Source: Turicibacter sanguinis
Lineage (GTDB): Bacteria; Bacillota_I; Bacilli_A; MOL361; Turicibacteraceae
Direction: 5' to 3'
Length of the DNA: 64,000 bases
NCBI RefSeq assembly: GCF_013046825.1
Contig: NZ_CP053187.1
Span: 919,501 to 983,500, forward strand
The translations under genes and the position numbers were made by a program. Below, in pieces: positions 41,577 to 51,085 of the stretch. Within the stretch, counting starts at the first letter, position 1. Every line of letters begins with the position of its first letter. The notes under the pieces are model-generated. The model saw only the letters and a program-made list of their open reading frames with translations. It was not told the origin of the DNA and did no database searches.

Positions 41577-43544
41577 ATGAGTTATCAAGAGGACTTAGAT
41601 ATCTTTTACGATAAAATCAACGTTGAATATGCTACCTATGTTGCGACTACCCTCGCCAACTTTGGTTCTAATGAAGAACTTGGTTTTAGAACAGCCGGAT
41701 CTCAGGCAGAAACTGAGGCCAGCAACTTCATATTTCAAGAATTTATAAATATTGGCCTTCAAAACGTCAGAAAAGAACAAGTTAACATTGATTCCTGGGA
41801 TTTTAAAAATGCCGCTTTATATTATGTCGATAAATTACAACCTAAAAAAATTACATTAAGTTCTTATGCAAATAACTGTATCATTGCCAACAAAGAATTT
41901 GAACTTGTTTATGTTGGACGTGGAACTCGATCTGATTATCAAGATCTCGATGTTAAAGATAAGTTGGTATTAATTGATTTAGATGAATATATCGGATGTC
42001 AGGTCGGAGTCTCAGCCTATCAAGCTAAAAAAAATGGAGCTTATGGAATCATTGTTGCTCCATTTGAAAATGACGATAAAATTATTACAGAATCTCTTAA
42101 CTATGATAATTTTATTGCTCCTGCTAACATCCCTACTTTTTCAATGAGCTTAAAAGATGCTAAAGCGTTGAAAAAACGACTTGGGAAAAGGGAAAGTTTA
42201 TCTGTGATTTTAAATTGTTATAATACGGTTACTCCTGATCAGCAGTCGTATAATGTGATTGGGGAAATTCCTGGTGAGCAATCGGATGAGTTAATTTTGG
42301 TAATGGCTCACTATGATGGAATTTTTCATAGTTTCCATGATGGAGCGAGCGGTTGCGGATTATTGCTCAGTTTAGCGAGAACTTTAAATTTGAGTGATTA
42401 TAAGCCTAAAAAGACAATTATCTTTATTGCTCATAGCGCCAGAATTTGGGGGATGACGAATTCTTCGTTTAATTGGTCAGTCGGTAGTTATCAGCAAATA
42501 AGGTTTAATCATCCAGAATGGGCTGAAAAAGCTTTTATTGCAATTAATTTAGAAGGATTTGTCGCACAAGATGATTGTGATTCCCATATGATGAAAACAA
42601 CTTATGAATACCAACGGATCATTCAATCTATTGAAAAGCTTGTCCGGGGATGTCCCTATAAAAAAGGAGCACTCGTTGATGCTCCAACGACTATTTTAAG
42701 TGATGATTTTCCTTATTCTCAAAGTGGGGTTCCGACCGTGATTAGTTATCGTCCAGATAGTGAGTACGTCAAAACAACGTATCGAACTAATTACGATTTG
42801 ATTCAAAATCATTTTAGTCCCGCAGCTTATTTATACTGTCACAAGCTTTATGGAACGCTCATTATCCTCTTCGACCAAATGAAGATTAAGCCTTTTAACT
42901 TCGAGGCTTTGTTTGAGGCTCTTGAAAATAGTCTTGATTATGAGACATACCATCAGTATAAATCGCTATATCTTGAGATGCATAAAGCGAGATGGAGTGC
43001 TAAGAAATTGTATGACTATTTGAATCAGAACGAGTTTAGCAATCAAGAAATCAATTATTTGAATAAGCAACTTCACTATATTTATCTAGAGATTCAGGAA
43101 TGTTTTGTGCGCCTTTCATGGAACGGATCCAGTATTTTTCCTCATGAGGCTCATCAAGAGAATATTTTTCAACTTCGTGAAGCAATTCGGTTATTGAAAA
43201 ATCAAAAAGTTCCTGAAGCTATTATCGAACTATGTAAAATTGATTTAAATTTATTTAATTATTATTACGATAAAGACACATTTGATTTTTATGTGAACCA
43301 ATCGTTATATGAAGACGATCGTCATCTTGCTTGGGGGAAAAATCTTTTACTTACCCATCTTGATTTATCAGATATTATTGAAACATTACGTCATAAAAGT
43401 AATTGGGAGAACCTCTATCCCGTGATTGAACAACTCAATCAAATTTTAGTTAATGAACAAAATCAACAAGCAAAGGTTGTTAACGAAGAAATTCATCATC
43501 TTAAAAAATTAAATAGCTGGATTAAATCCTTATATAAAAAATAA
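41577..43544 (+). CDS. M28-type peptidase homologue with PA domain; catalytic residues altered
   Basis: A 655-residue protein. It has an M28-like core split by a PA domain (about 105-205, DKLVLIDLDEYIGCQVGVSA and GAYGIIVAPF) and a helical C-terminal extension (about 440-655) of unknown role. Zinc ligand motifs AHYDG (His245, Asp247) and HDGASGCG (Asp255) are present. However, the general-base Glu pair expected after them is replaced by AHSARIWG (286-287), and the late His is Arg403 (TTYRTNYD). The fold is clear but activity is doubtful. It lacks a signal peptide. AAGGAG precedes the ATG. Confidence 0.82.
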   Translation: MSYQEDLDIFYDKINVEYATYVATTLANFGSNEELGFRTAGSQAETEASNFIFQEFINIGLQNVRKEQVNIDSWDFKNAALYYVDKLQPKKITLSSYANNCIIANKEFELVYVGRGTRSDYQDLDVKDKLVLIDLDEYIGCQVGVSAYQAKKNGAYGIIVAPFENDDKIITESLNYDNFIAPANIPTFSMSLKDAKALKKRLGKRESLSVILNCYNTVTPDQQSYNVIGEIPGEQSDELILVMAHYDGIFHSFHDGASGCGLLLSLARTLNLSDYKPKKTIIFIAHSARIWGMTNSSFNWSVGSYQQIRFNHPEWAEKAFIAINLEGFVAQDDCDSHMMKTTYEYQRIIQSIEKLVRGCPYKKGALVDAPTTILSDDFPYSQSGVPTVISYRPDSEYVKTTYRTNYDLIQNHFSPAAYLYCHKLYGTLIILFDQMKIKPFNFEALFEALENSLDYETYHQYKSLYLEMHKARWSAKKLYDYLNQNEFSNQEINYLNKQLHYIYLEIQECFVRLSWNGSSIFPHEAHQENIFQLREAIRLLKNQKVPEAIIELCKIDLNLFNYYYDKDTFDFYVNQSLYEDDRHLAWGKNLLLTHLDLSDIIETLRHKSNWENLYPVIEQLNQILVNEQNQQAKVVNEEIHHLKKLNSWIKSLYKK

Positions 43545-43606
43545 TGACCATCTCTGAAGAATTTGATATCATTAAAAACGTACTATTAAAGTGAGGTTAT
43601 AAAGAG

Positions 43607-44059
43607 ATGCAAGCATTTAATGCAAAAATAATAGAAGCAAAAACAAAGGGTGGAGCTTATATCGAGATTCCATTTAATGTTGAAGAAGTTTATGGCGCTA
43701 AACGAGTAAAAGTTATTGCATCATTTGATGGAGTCCAATATCGTGGATCACTTGTAAAAATGGGAACTGATTGTCACATCATTGGGATTAAGAAAGAAAT
43801 TCGTGAACAAATCGGTAAAACAATCGGTGACACTGTTACGGTGACACTAAAAAAAGATGAACTGCCTCGTATTGTCGAACTACCTGATGAGGTCAAATCG
43901 TTCTTTGAACAACATCCACAACATCTAGAATTTTGGAATTCTTTATCTTACTCAGTTCAGAAAAAAAACATTGATTCAATCAACTCAGCAAAAAAAGAAG
44001 AAACGCGTGCTAAACGATTAGCCACACTACTTCAAAAAATACAAAATAAAGAAAAGTAA
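43607..44059 (+). CDS. DUF1905 / YdeI-OmdA-like protein
   Basis: A 150-residue protein with an N-terminal DUF1905 beta domain (AKTKGGAYIEIPFNVEEVYG, RGSLVKMGTDCHIIGIKKEI) and a C-terminal helical YdeI/OmdA segment (FFEQHPQHLEFWNSLSYSVQ then KKNIDSINSAKKEETRAKRL). This group is annotated as bacteriocin-protection or stress proteins, mechanism unknown. GAGGTTATAAAGAGATG precedes it. It may be cotranscribed with the M28 gene 60 bases upstream. Confidence 0.85.
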   Translation: MQAFNAKIIEAKTKGGAYIEIPFNVEEVYGAKRVKVIASFDGVQYRGSLVKMGTDCHIIGIKKEIREQIGKTIGDTVTVTLKKDELPRIVELPDEVKSFFEQHPQHLEFWNSLSYSVQKKNIDSINSAKKEETRAKRLATLLQKIQNKEK

Positions 44060-44090
44060 GAGAGCAGATTATTCTGCTCTCTTACTTTTT
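44056..44090. terminator. Bidirectional terminator
   Basis: GTAAGAGAGCAGA/TCTGCTCTCTTAC with a TTAT loop, then TTTTT; contains the DUF1905 stop codon. Confidence 0.88.
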
Positions 44091-44105
44091 ATGAAATTAA
44101 TTCTT

Positions 44106-44822
44106 CTATTTTAAAATTTCATCTAATAATGCCGGATAATCAGTGAAGATTCCATCTACGCCTGCTTGAATTAGCTTTCTCATATAGGAAGGTGAATTCA
44201 CGGTATACACATTCACGAGAATACCATTAGCATGAGCTTCTTTAATTAAATCTTCAGATACCCATCTCAAATTAGGATGAATAGCATCAGCTTTTAAAAC
44301 TTTCGCAAACTCAATGACATTTTCAATGGGTTCATCATACAACAGGCCTGTTTTAATCCGTTCATCGAGTTCTTTACAAATACGAATCGATTCAGGATTA
44401 AAACTTGAAATCAAAATTTGATCGACTAATCCATATTGATGAATTAATGAGATGACATCCTCTTCAATTCCCACATAGTGAATTTCATCTGTTTTTAATT
44501 CAATATTTAAAATCACGCTATGTTGCTTGATTAACTTAAAGACTTTCTCAAGCGTTGGGACATTACAGTTATCCACTGTTTGAAATAATAATTTTCTCGT
44601 CTTTAGGGCTTGTAATTCTTCTAACGTAAAATCTTGAACAAGACCTTTTCCTCTAAGTGTTCTCTCAACATCCTCATCATGAATAACGACTAATTGATTA
44701 TCCTTACTTTTATGAACATCAAGCTCAATTCCTGTCGCTCCTGCTTTAATTCCTTCTAAGAAAGCAAGTAACGTATTTTCAGGAAAATCTCCACTCGCTC
44801 CTCGGTGAGCAAAATTAATCAT
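44106..44822 (-). CDS. Glycerophosphodiester phosphodiesterase
   Basis: A 238-residue GDPD-family TIM barrel. The catalytic HRGASGDFPENT is at the N-terminus, followed by the metal ligands in GIELDVHKSKDNQLVVIHDE. It hydrolyses glycerophosphodiesters to sn-glycerol-3-phosphate and alcohol. It is the last gene of a run with a Ugp-type ABC transporter, which supports that substrate. ATG 44822 is chosen because GAGG lies seven bases before it. Confidence 0.93.
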   Translation of the reverse strand: MINFAHRGASGDFPENTLLAFLEGIKAGATGIELDVHKSKDNQLVVIHDEDVERTLRGKGLVQDFTLEELQALKTRKLLFQTVDNCNVPTLEKVFKLIKQHSVILNIELKTDEIHYVGIEEDVISLIHQYGLVDQILISSFNPESIRICKELDERIKTGLLYDEPIENVIEFAKVLKADAIHPNLRWVSEDLIKEAHANGILVNVYTVNSPSYMRKLIQAGVDGIFTDYPALLDEILK

Positions 44823-44916
44823 AAACACACCTCACATTTTTAAACTTTACGACGATCCCAATTTAAAAACTATCCTTATAAAATAACACATTGTCTCCTG
44901 AAATGAAGTCGTTTTT

Positions 44917-45702
44917 CTAAATTAATTTCAAATTTTTTAAAGCGTTGTAAATACCATTCTCATGGATGCTATCCGTTACGTAAGTTGCTCTTTCCTTTAA
45001 TAAATCACAACCATTCCCCATCGCAATTGAATAATCCACCTCAGCAAACATCTCTAAATCATTAAATCCATCCCCAAAAGCATAGTACTCCATCTCCTTA
45101 CCACTTTGATGTGACTTAAGATAACGAATTGCGCTCCCTTTACTACAATGTTTATTGAAAATATCGTATCCGTCCTCAATATCAATAAGCTTTACAAAAC
45201 TAAACTGTGGATAAGATTGACGCATCATTTCAATTTCACTATCCTTAATATATGCATTAATTTGAAAGACTTCATACTTTTCAATTTGATTTAAAATATC
45301 TTCTTCTAAGTATCCTAACGGCATATTGTATTTAATTGAAAACTCTGCTACCCAGGCCTGATTTAGTTTTCCTTTACTCTCATGAAGAAAATGAATACAA
45401 TAGGGCGTTTGATTTTTTTCAAAAACCGTTAAAAGATCTCTGACTAACCTTTGATTCATGTATTCTTTATAAATCACTTCATCATTCACAGTAATTAAGG
45501 AACCATTAGCAGAAATAATCGTTTTAAACATGTCATAAAAAGATTCTTGTTTAACCATAGCCAAAGATCTTCCTGTTGCTATGGCTATATTAATATTTTT
45601 CTTTTTTAAAGATTTAATTGCCTGTATGGTACTTTTTGAAATCATATTTTTTTCTCGACAGACGAGTGTATTATCCACATCAAAGAAAATTGATTTATTC
45701 AT
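44917..45702 (-). CDS. Cof-type HAD hydrolase
   Basis: A 261-residue HAD phosphatase. Motif I is FFDVDNTLV (8-14, catalytic Asp), motif II is ATGRS, and motif IV is FGDGFNDLEMFA with the cap-domain insertion between (Cof-type). Soluble. Probably dephosphorylates a small sugar phosphate; here it lies between the ABC operon and GDPD genes and might act on glycerol-3-phosphate or a sugar phosphate. Confidence 0.9.
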   Translation of the reverse strand: MNKSIFFDVDNTLVCREKNMISKSTIQAIKSLKKKNINIAIATGRSLAMVKQESFYDMFKTIISANGSLITVNDEVIYKEYMNQRLVRDLLTVFEKNQTPYCIHFLHESKGKLNQAWVAEFSIKYNMPLGYLEEDILNQIEKYEVFQINAYIKDSEIEMMRQSYPQFSFVKLIDIEDGYDIFNKHCSKGSAIRYLKSHQSGKEMEYYAFGDGFNDLEMFAEVDYSIAMGNGCDLLKERATYVTDSIHENGIYNALKNLKLI

Positions 45703-45718
45703 TTACATTCCCTCATTT

Positions 45719-47062
45719 TTAATTGTTTGCTTTATTATATTTTTCTAACGCCGTATTAATTGTTTTTGCAATGTTAGAAACTGCTGTCTGTGAATCAATT
45801 TCATTATTTAAAACTTTTTCAATATTTTCTTCAATTGAAGCACGAGCTTCTGGGAATACGCCTAAAAGGGCTCCTGATTGATTATTAGATTCTCTTAGTT
45901 GATTAATCGCTGTTAAAAATTCAGGATTTTTTTCTAAATGTTCTTGCATTGATTCAATGCCATAAGCGTCTTTAGTAACAGAGAAATATCCTGTTGCAGC
46001 TGCCCATTTTGCTTGGCTTTCTGCCGACACCATGAATTTAATGAATTCAAAGGCAGCCTCTTGTTTCACATCGCTTCCTTTATCCATGATCCATAATGAG
46101 GCCCCACCAATTGAAACACCACCTTCATCAGTTGAAGAAACTGATGGTAAATAAGCAGTCCCTAAATCAAATGATTCACCTACTTTTGATTTAATATCTG
46201 TTAAAGAAGCAGTTGATCCAATAATCATCGCAACCTTCCCAGAGCCAAACGCATCTAAAACAGCATCATCACTACGCCCTAAATTTAAAACATATCCTGA
46301 ATCAATTAAATTTTTCCATCCCTGAATAATATTGAATGCCCCACCATTTTCATCAAAAACAACCGACGTCGCAATCCCATCACGTCCGTTTCCTTCATTC
46401 GCATAATCAAGACCTTGTTTAATTAAGAATTGTTCAAAAAACCATCCATATACTCTCATTGAATACCCATAGCGAGTCTCTGTCTTTAACATTTTAGAAA
46501 ATTCAAGAATTTCATCGAAGTTTGTTGGTGCTACTTCAGGATCTAATCCTACTTCTTCAAATGCCGTTTTATTATAATAAAGAATTGGTGTCGACGTATT
46601 AAATGGCATTGAATATAACGTTCCATCAATTTTATAGTAATCTAAAATATTTTCTTCGAGGGAAGAAATATCATATCCATCACGATCAATCAATTCTTGC
46701 ATTGGCGTTGCATACCCGCTATCGATCATCCATTTTGTCCCAACTTCATATAACTGCATAATATCTGGTCCTGAGTTTCCTAGAGCAGCACTTTTTAATT
46801 TATTAATCGAATCATCATATGAGCCTTGATACTCGGCCACTACTTTAATGTTACTTTGAGAACTATTGAATTCAGATACTAAAGTCTCAATCGCTTCTCC
46901 ACCTTTCCCCCCCATAGAGTGCCAAAACGTCACCTCAGTTACTTTACTGGTCGATTTCGTCGCATCAGTTGAATTTAATACTTCATTTCTTCCACTACAC
47001 CCTACTAATAATGATGTTGCTAAAATACTAGCCCCTGCTACTGGTAATAATTTACGTTTCAT
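45719..47062 (-). CDS. ABC transporter substrate-binding lipoprotein (UgpB-like)
   Basis: A 447-residue extracellular solute-binding protein, family 1. It has a lipoprotein signal with lipobox LVGC, the VTFWHSMGGKGGEAIETLVS start of UgpB-like proteins, and YNKTAFEEVGLDPE. FWHSMGG resembles the glycerol-3-phosphate-binding protein. It follows two permease genes and precedes HAD and GDPD genes. Confidence 0.93.
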   Translation of the reverse strand: MKRKLLPVAGASILATSLLVGCSGRNEVLNSTDATKSTSKVTEVTFWHSMGGKGGEAIETLVSEFNSSQSNIKVVAEYQGSYDDSINKLKSAALGNSGPDIMQLYEVGTKWMIDSGYATPMQELIDRDGYDISSLEENILDYYKIDGTLYSMPFNTSTPILYYNKTAFEEVGLDPEVAPTNFDEILEFSKMLKTETRYGYSMRVYGWFFEQFLIKQGLDYANEGNGRDGIATSVVFDENGGAFNIIQGWKNLIDSGYVLNLGRSDDAVLDAFGSGKVAMIIGSTASLTDIKSKVGESFDLGTAYLPSVSSTDEGGVSIGGASLWIMDKGSDVKQEAAFEFIKFMVSAESQAKWAAATGYFSVTKDAYGIESMQEHLEKNPEFLTAINQLRESNNQSGALLGVFPEARASIEENIEKVLNNEIDSQTAVSNIAKTINTALEKYNKANN

Positions 47063-47080
47063 TATCTATTTCCTCCCTTT

Positions 47081-47905
47081 TTATCCTTTTACTGATCCCG
47101 CTGTCATTCCTTGAACAAGTGATTTTTGTCCTAAAATAAACACTAAAATAGATGGGATTAAAATTAAAACTGCCCCTGCTAATACCACACCATAATTGCT
47201 CCCTTCAGCAAACTGAAGCATACTGATTCCGATTTGTACGGTTCGATTATTTCCATTATTAATCGTTAACAATGGCCATAAATATTGATTCCATGTACTA
47301 ATGAATGTATAAATCGATAAAGAAGCAATCGCTGGTTTTGAAATTGGAATTAAGATTTTGATTAAGAACATGAAGTTACTACACCCATCAATTCTTGCTG
47401 CCTCAATTAAATCTTTAGGTAACGTTAAGTAGAACTGGCGAATTAAAAAAATCCCCATCGCTGATGTTAAAAATGGAACAATTAACACCTGTAAACTATC
47501 TGTCCATCCCCATGAACTTACCGTTAAAAAATTCGAAATAATCGTTGTTTCCCCTGGAATCATCATTGTTGATAAAACCATTAAGAATAATAATTTCTTT
47601 CCTTTGAAATCGTAGAAAGCAAAAGCGAATGATGCTAAACTCGCGGTAAAAACTTGGCCGATTGTAACTAAGATTGAAACAACAAAACTGTTTACAATAA
47701 ATCTAAATAAAGGAACACTATTGATTGCCGTGTGATAATTTTCAAGTGTAACCTTACTTGGTACTAGCTTAGGTGGATACTGTGAAATCTCTCCCGGTGT
47801 CATGAAGCTTAATGACACCGCATATAGAAGTGGTCCAATAATAATTACTCCAACCACAAGATTAACAATCGTTAAAATAACTCGATTTTTTTTAGATGTT
47901 TTCAT
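47081..47905 (-). CDS. ABC transporter permease (UgpE/MalG type)
   Basis: A 274-residue membrane permease with six helices and the EAA loop EAARIDGCSNFMFLIKILIP facing the cytoplasm. The C-terminal motif GQKSLVQGMTAGSVKG is typical of the CUT1 subunit. Its start coincides with the stop of the preceding permease. Confidence 0.93.
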   Translation of the reverse strand: MKTSKKNRVILTIVNLVVGVIIIGPLLYAVSLSFMTPGEISQYPPKLVPSKVTLENYHTAINSVPLFRFIVNSFVVSILVTIGQVFTASLASFAFAFYDFKGKKLLFLMVLSTMMIPGETTIISNFLTVSSWGWTDSLQVLIVPFLTSAMGIFLIRQFYLTLPKDLIEAARIDGCSNFMFLIKILIPISKPAIASLSIYTFISTWNQYLWPLLTINNGNNRTVQIGISMLQFAEGSNYGVVLAGAVLILIPSILVFILGQKSLVQGMTAGSVKG

Positions 47906-48840
47906 TATTGATAATGCACTCCTTTTTTCTCAAATTTGAATTGTATTAAAGTGACAATCATCATGATGAAGAATAAGACAATGGCTTGCGTACAAGCTGT
48001 TTCAAATCGTCCGTTAAAGAATGCTTCTCGATAAATGGAATGAACTAAAACATTCGTTGAATCTCCTGGGCCACCTTGTGTTAATAATTTGATTTGGCCA
48101 AAAGCCTGAAAAGCATTGATTAAATTCATGAAAATTACTAAGAACATTTGAGGCGATACCATTGGAATAATGATATTTTTTAATTTTTGAAAAAAATTTG
48201 CCCCATCAATTGAAGCACTTTCTAATAGTTCTGCTGGAACATTACGGAGGCCTGTCGTTAAGAAAATAAAGTTGAGTCCAAGATTTAACCAAACCGTGAC
48301 GACGGCAACTGAGAAAAGAGCATACTTCGGATCAATTAACCAACCGATTTCTTGTCCTAACACAAAATTTAAAATGCCGTTGGTAGGATGGAAAATCATC
48401 GTCCATATAGCTGCGGCTGGAGCTGATGCAACCGCCATCGGCAATGAAAATAAAAGTTCATAAACTCGATTTCCTTTTAATTGATTGTTTGTGAGTAAAG
48501 CAAGAATAAATCCAAGAATAACGGCTGGTGTTGCGACCATTAAGACAAACTTGAATGTTACCAAAATTGAGTTATAAAACTCTGGTGATGTGAATAACTC
48601 AATATAATTTTCTAATCCGACAAATGATTTAATTTCTCCTCTTAAGTTAGTCGTGGATAAACTTAACATAATAGTTTTAAGAAATGGATAAAACACGAAA
48701 ATCAAAAAGATGATAAAGGCTGGTGCTAAGTAAAAAAATGGCTCCATCTTTTTAATAAGATTCCGTTTGTTTTTAGTTACACTAATCCTTTCTTGCCCTC
48801 CCGTTTTAATCTTTGTAGAAATAATTGATTCTAAAAGCAT
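47905..48840 (-). CDS. ABC transporter permease (UgpA/MalF type)
   Basis: A 311-residue permease. After a 35-residue basic leader it has about six helices, with YLAPAFIIFLIFVFYPFLKT and the EAA loop ESASIDGANFFQKLKNIIIP. It forms the heterodimer with the next permease. First gene of the operon; the ATPase subunit is absent, so a shared MsmK/UgpC-like ATPase elsewhere is expected. GGAGGAAG precedes the ATG. Confidence 0.92.
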   Translation of the reverse strand: MLLESIISTKIKTGGQERISVTKNKRNLIKKMEPFFYLAPAFIIFLIFVFYPFLKTIMLSLSTTNLRGEIKSFVGLENYIELFTSPEFYNSILVTFKFVLMVATPAVILGFILALLTNNQLKGNRVYELLFSLPMAVASAPAAAIWTMIFHPTNGILNFVLGQEIGWLIDPKYALFSVAVVTVWLNLGLNFIFLTTGLRNVPAELLESASIDGANFFQKLKNIIIPMVSPQMFLVIFMNLINAFQAFGQIKLLTQGGPGDSTNVLVHSIYREAFFNGRFETACTQAIVLFFIMMIVTLIQFKFEKKGVHYQ

Positions 48841-48925
48841 TAATCTTCCTCCCTAGTCACTCTTTTCACACGATACTTAAACTATAGCAGTAGAAATTTA
48901 AGAGAAGATGAATGAATCGTTAATA

Positions 48926-48946
48926 AAAATTAATAATATTAATTTT
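48926..48946. promoter_or_regulatory. AT-rich palindrome upstream of the Ugp-type operon
   Basis: AAAATTAAT-AAT-ATTAATTTT, nine-base perfect arms, about 90 bases before the first permease start. Candidate operator. Confidence 0.3.
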
Positions 48947-49034
48947 CTGTGAATTAGACTGTTCAGTGTAAACCATTAGTAAAAAATTGTAAAAATACTA
49001 TTTTTTCTTTATCCTTCATAAATTTAATTCACTC

Positions 49035-49072
49035 AAAAAAGACGATTAGTTTTATAACTAATCGTCTTTTTT
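49035..49072. terminator. Terminator of the 5'-nucleotidase gene
   Basis: AAAAAAGACGATTAGTT/AACTAATCGTCTTTTTT with a TTAT loop; symmetrical, so it can stop both strands. Confidence 0.85.
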
Positions 49073-49125
49073 TGACATCTTCAATTGACTCATCATCCAA
49101 CTTCTTTTCCTAATGAGACTAAATA

Positions 49126-50775
49126 TTAATGATTTACCTTATTTTCATCAGATAACATATCTTCTTCCGTTAAAATAATTAGATTATTGATTTGATTCGC
49201 ATTTAAAATAGCTATCTCTCCATACTCTTTAACATATGAAATGAGTGCTTCATCTAACGTACCAAATGAATTTAATAGGTTTGAACTTTGACTCATCTGA
49301 TAATCGTCTCCGCCTGCTACCATGAAATCATTCATGGCAACCACATATGTTTGGGTTAACTCTAAAGGTTGCTGATTAAACTGAACGGATAAAACTTCAT
49401 AGCGATCAGGACATCCCGCTTCTTGAACTAATTTAGCTTCAACTAAGAGACCTGCAAAATGAAGAAATCTTCCACTACCTATTACTAATCCTTTATTTAG
49501 AATTTCAATAAGTTGTTTCCCAGTCATTTCAACCGTTACGATATGATTACTAAAGGGTAAAACCTTCAATACATCACCTTTCGTAATCATTCCAACATCT
49601 ATTGAATCACGAATTGTTCCACCATTGATGAGTGAAATATCAGCTTGTGTTTCATTTAACATAGCAGCAGTTAATAAATGACCTAAATTCGTATGGCCAT
49701 TTAAAACAGAAGAACGACCTCCCTCTAATTTAATAGCCGTTGTGCCAATAACTTCTTCCAAAATTGATTTTTGGTTATTTTTTATCCTATCAATGACTGA
49801 CTTGACTTCAGTATCCTCTTCACATTTTTCAAGTTGTTTCATCGAGATTTGATGTGGTACTAACTTAATTATTTCATCTGCCATCAAATCATACTGGATA
49901 GTAACCACGCCAACATTTTTAAAATGTTCACCCGTTGACGTTAATATGGTCCCATTTACGATTTCATATTGATTTAACTCAGAATGACTATGACCATCGA
50001 TAATCAAATCAATATCATCAACCTGACTGGCGATTATTGTCGATTTAATCCTACTATCTGTATCAATTCCCATATGCATTAGGCCAATAATCACATCAAC
50101 TCCCCTCTCTTGTAACACTTGAACCATTAATTTAGCTTCTGCTACAATCTCTTCCTCTGTCCCAAATGTTAAGCCCACTACATTTTCAGGATTCGTTTTA
50201 GTCACCGTTTCAGGTGTCGTCAGCCCAAACAATCCAACACTCATTCCTCCAATCTCTTTGACAAAACAATCCCCGTAGCGTAACTTCCCCTCTATCGTTT
50301 TTACATTAGCCGCTAATAATTCAACGTCAGCTACTTTTCCAAGCTCAACTAGTCTATCTTGTCCATAGTTGAAATCATGGTTCCCAGGTGACATCGCATC
50401 ATATCCAACAACCTTTAATACCTGTGCAACACTTTCCCCTAATTCTACTGTAGCAAATGGCGTTCCATGAAATATATCACCGGCATCAAGAACAAGGTAT
50501 CCTTCTGCTCTTGTATACTCATTAGCTAGATTGATAAAATGTTTAAATTTTGCAAATCCGATATTTTCATCCACACCTCCATGAATATCATTCGTATGGA
50601 AAATATTAAGATCTACAATCGTTTCATCATCTGATCCAACTTCTATCCCATCTAAAGCGCCTAAATCTTGTTGCACTAGCGTCAAAATATAAAGCTCATC
50701 CTTAGAGCTACTCATCATGATTAATAATAAAAATATGAAGTTTCCTATACTCAAAAGTTGTTTTCCCATCTTCAT
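49126..50775 (-). CDS. Secreted bifunctional metallophosphatase/5'-nucleotidase
   Basis: A 549-residue UshA/YfkN-like enzyme with a hydrophobic signal segment at about 9-22. The N-terminal calcineurin-like domain has the dimetal motifs FHTNDIHGG, DAGDIFHG, GNHDFNYG and IDGHSHSE. The C-terminal 5'-nucleotidase domain includes LNGHTNLGHLLTAAMLNETQ, LINGGTIRD and ending FMVAGGDDYQM. It dephosphorylates nucleotides or cyclic dinucleotides outside the cell for uptake. GAGGTGAT precedes the ATG. It lies next to the phosphodiester uptake operon on the same strand but with its own terminator. Confidence 0.93.
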   Translation of the reverse strand: MKMGKQLLSIGNFIFLLLIMMSSSKDELYILTLVQQDLGALDGIEVGSDDETIVDLNIFHTNDIHGGVDENIGFAKFKHFINLANEYTRAEGYLVLDAGDIFHGTPFATVELGESVAQVLKVVGYDAMSPGNHDFNYGQDRLVELGKVADVELLAANVKTIEGKLRYGDCFVKEIGGMSVGLFGLTTPETVTKTNPENVVGLTFGTEEEIVAEAKLMVQVLQERGVDVIIGLMHMGIDTDSRIKSTIIASQVDDIDLIIDGHSHSELNQYEIVNGTILTSTGEHFKNVGVVTIQYDLMADEIIKLVPHQISMKQLEKCEEDTEVKSVIDRIKNNQKSILEEVIGTTAIKLEGGRSSVLNGHTNLGHLLTAAMLNETQADISLINGGTIRDSIDVGMITKGDVLKVLPFSNHIVTVEMTGKQLIEILNKGLVIGSGRFLHFAGLLVEAKLVQEAGCPDRYEVLSVQFNQQPLELTQTYVVAMNDFMVAGGDDYQMSQSSNLLNSFGTLDEALISYVKEYGEIAILNANQINNLIILTEEDMLSDENKVNH

Positions 50776-51083
50776 TCACATCACCTCTCTAAAATAGATG
50801 GTCTACTGTATATAAACAAAAATGTTTTTGACAAGCAGCTGGGGATTATTCTATATGCCAAACACTGGATTACCTACATTTTAGAATTAACCTAATTTTA
50901 TAAAACTTTTTGATACTAGATTCCTTGCGCTGCATCATAAGCTTGCTAATTCGTAGCTTTCTTTCACTGATAAGTAAAAAGTTTCTCAAGTATTAAAAAC
51001 TTATCTGAACTTATATATATAAATTACCAAATAGTCAAAGAATTATTAATGAAAAAGGCTATCTATATAGATAGCCTTTTTCA
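50776..51083. other. Intergenic region with a perfect palindrome
   Basis: No gene. It holds the 38-base perfect palindrome at 51048-51085. Confidence 0.5.
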
Positions 51084-51085
51084 TT
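51048..51085. terminator. Perfect palindromic terminator
   Basis: Nineteen-base arms with no spacer (AATGAAAAAGGCTATCTAT / complement) overlapping the stop codon of the GNAT gene. Confidence 0.85.
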
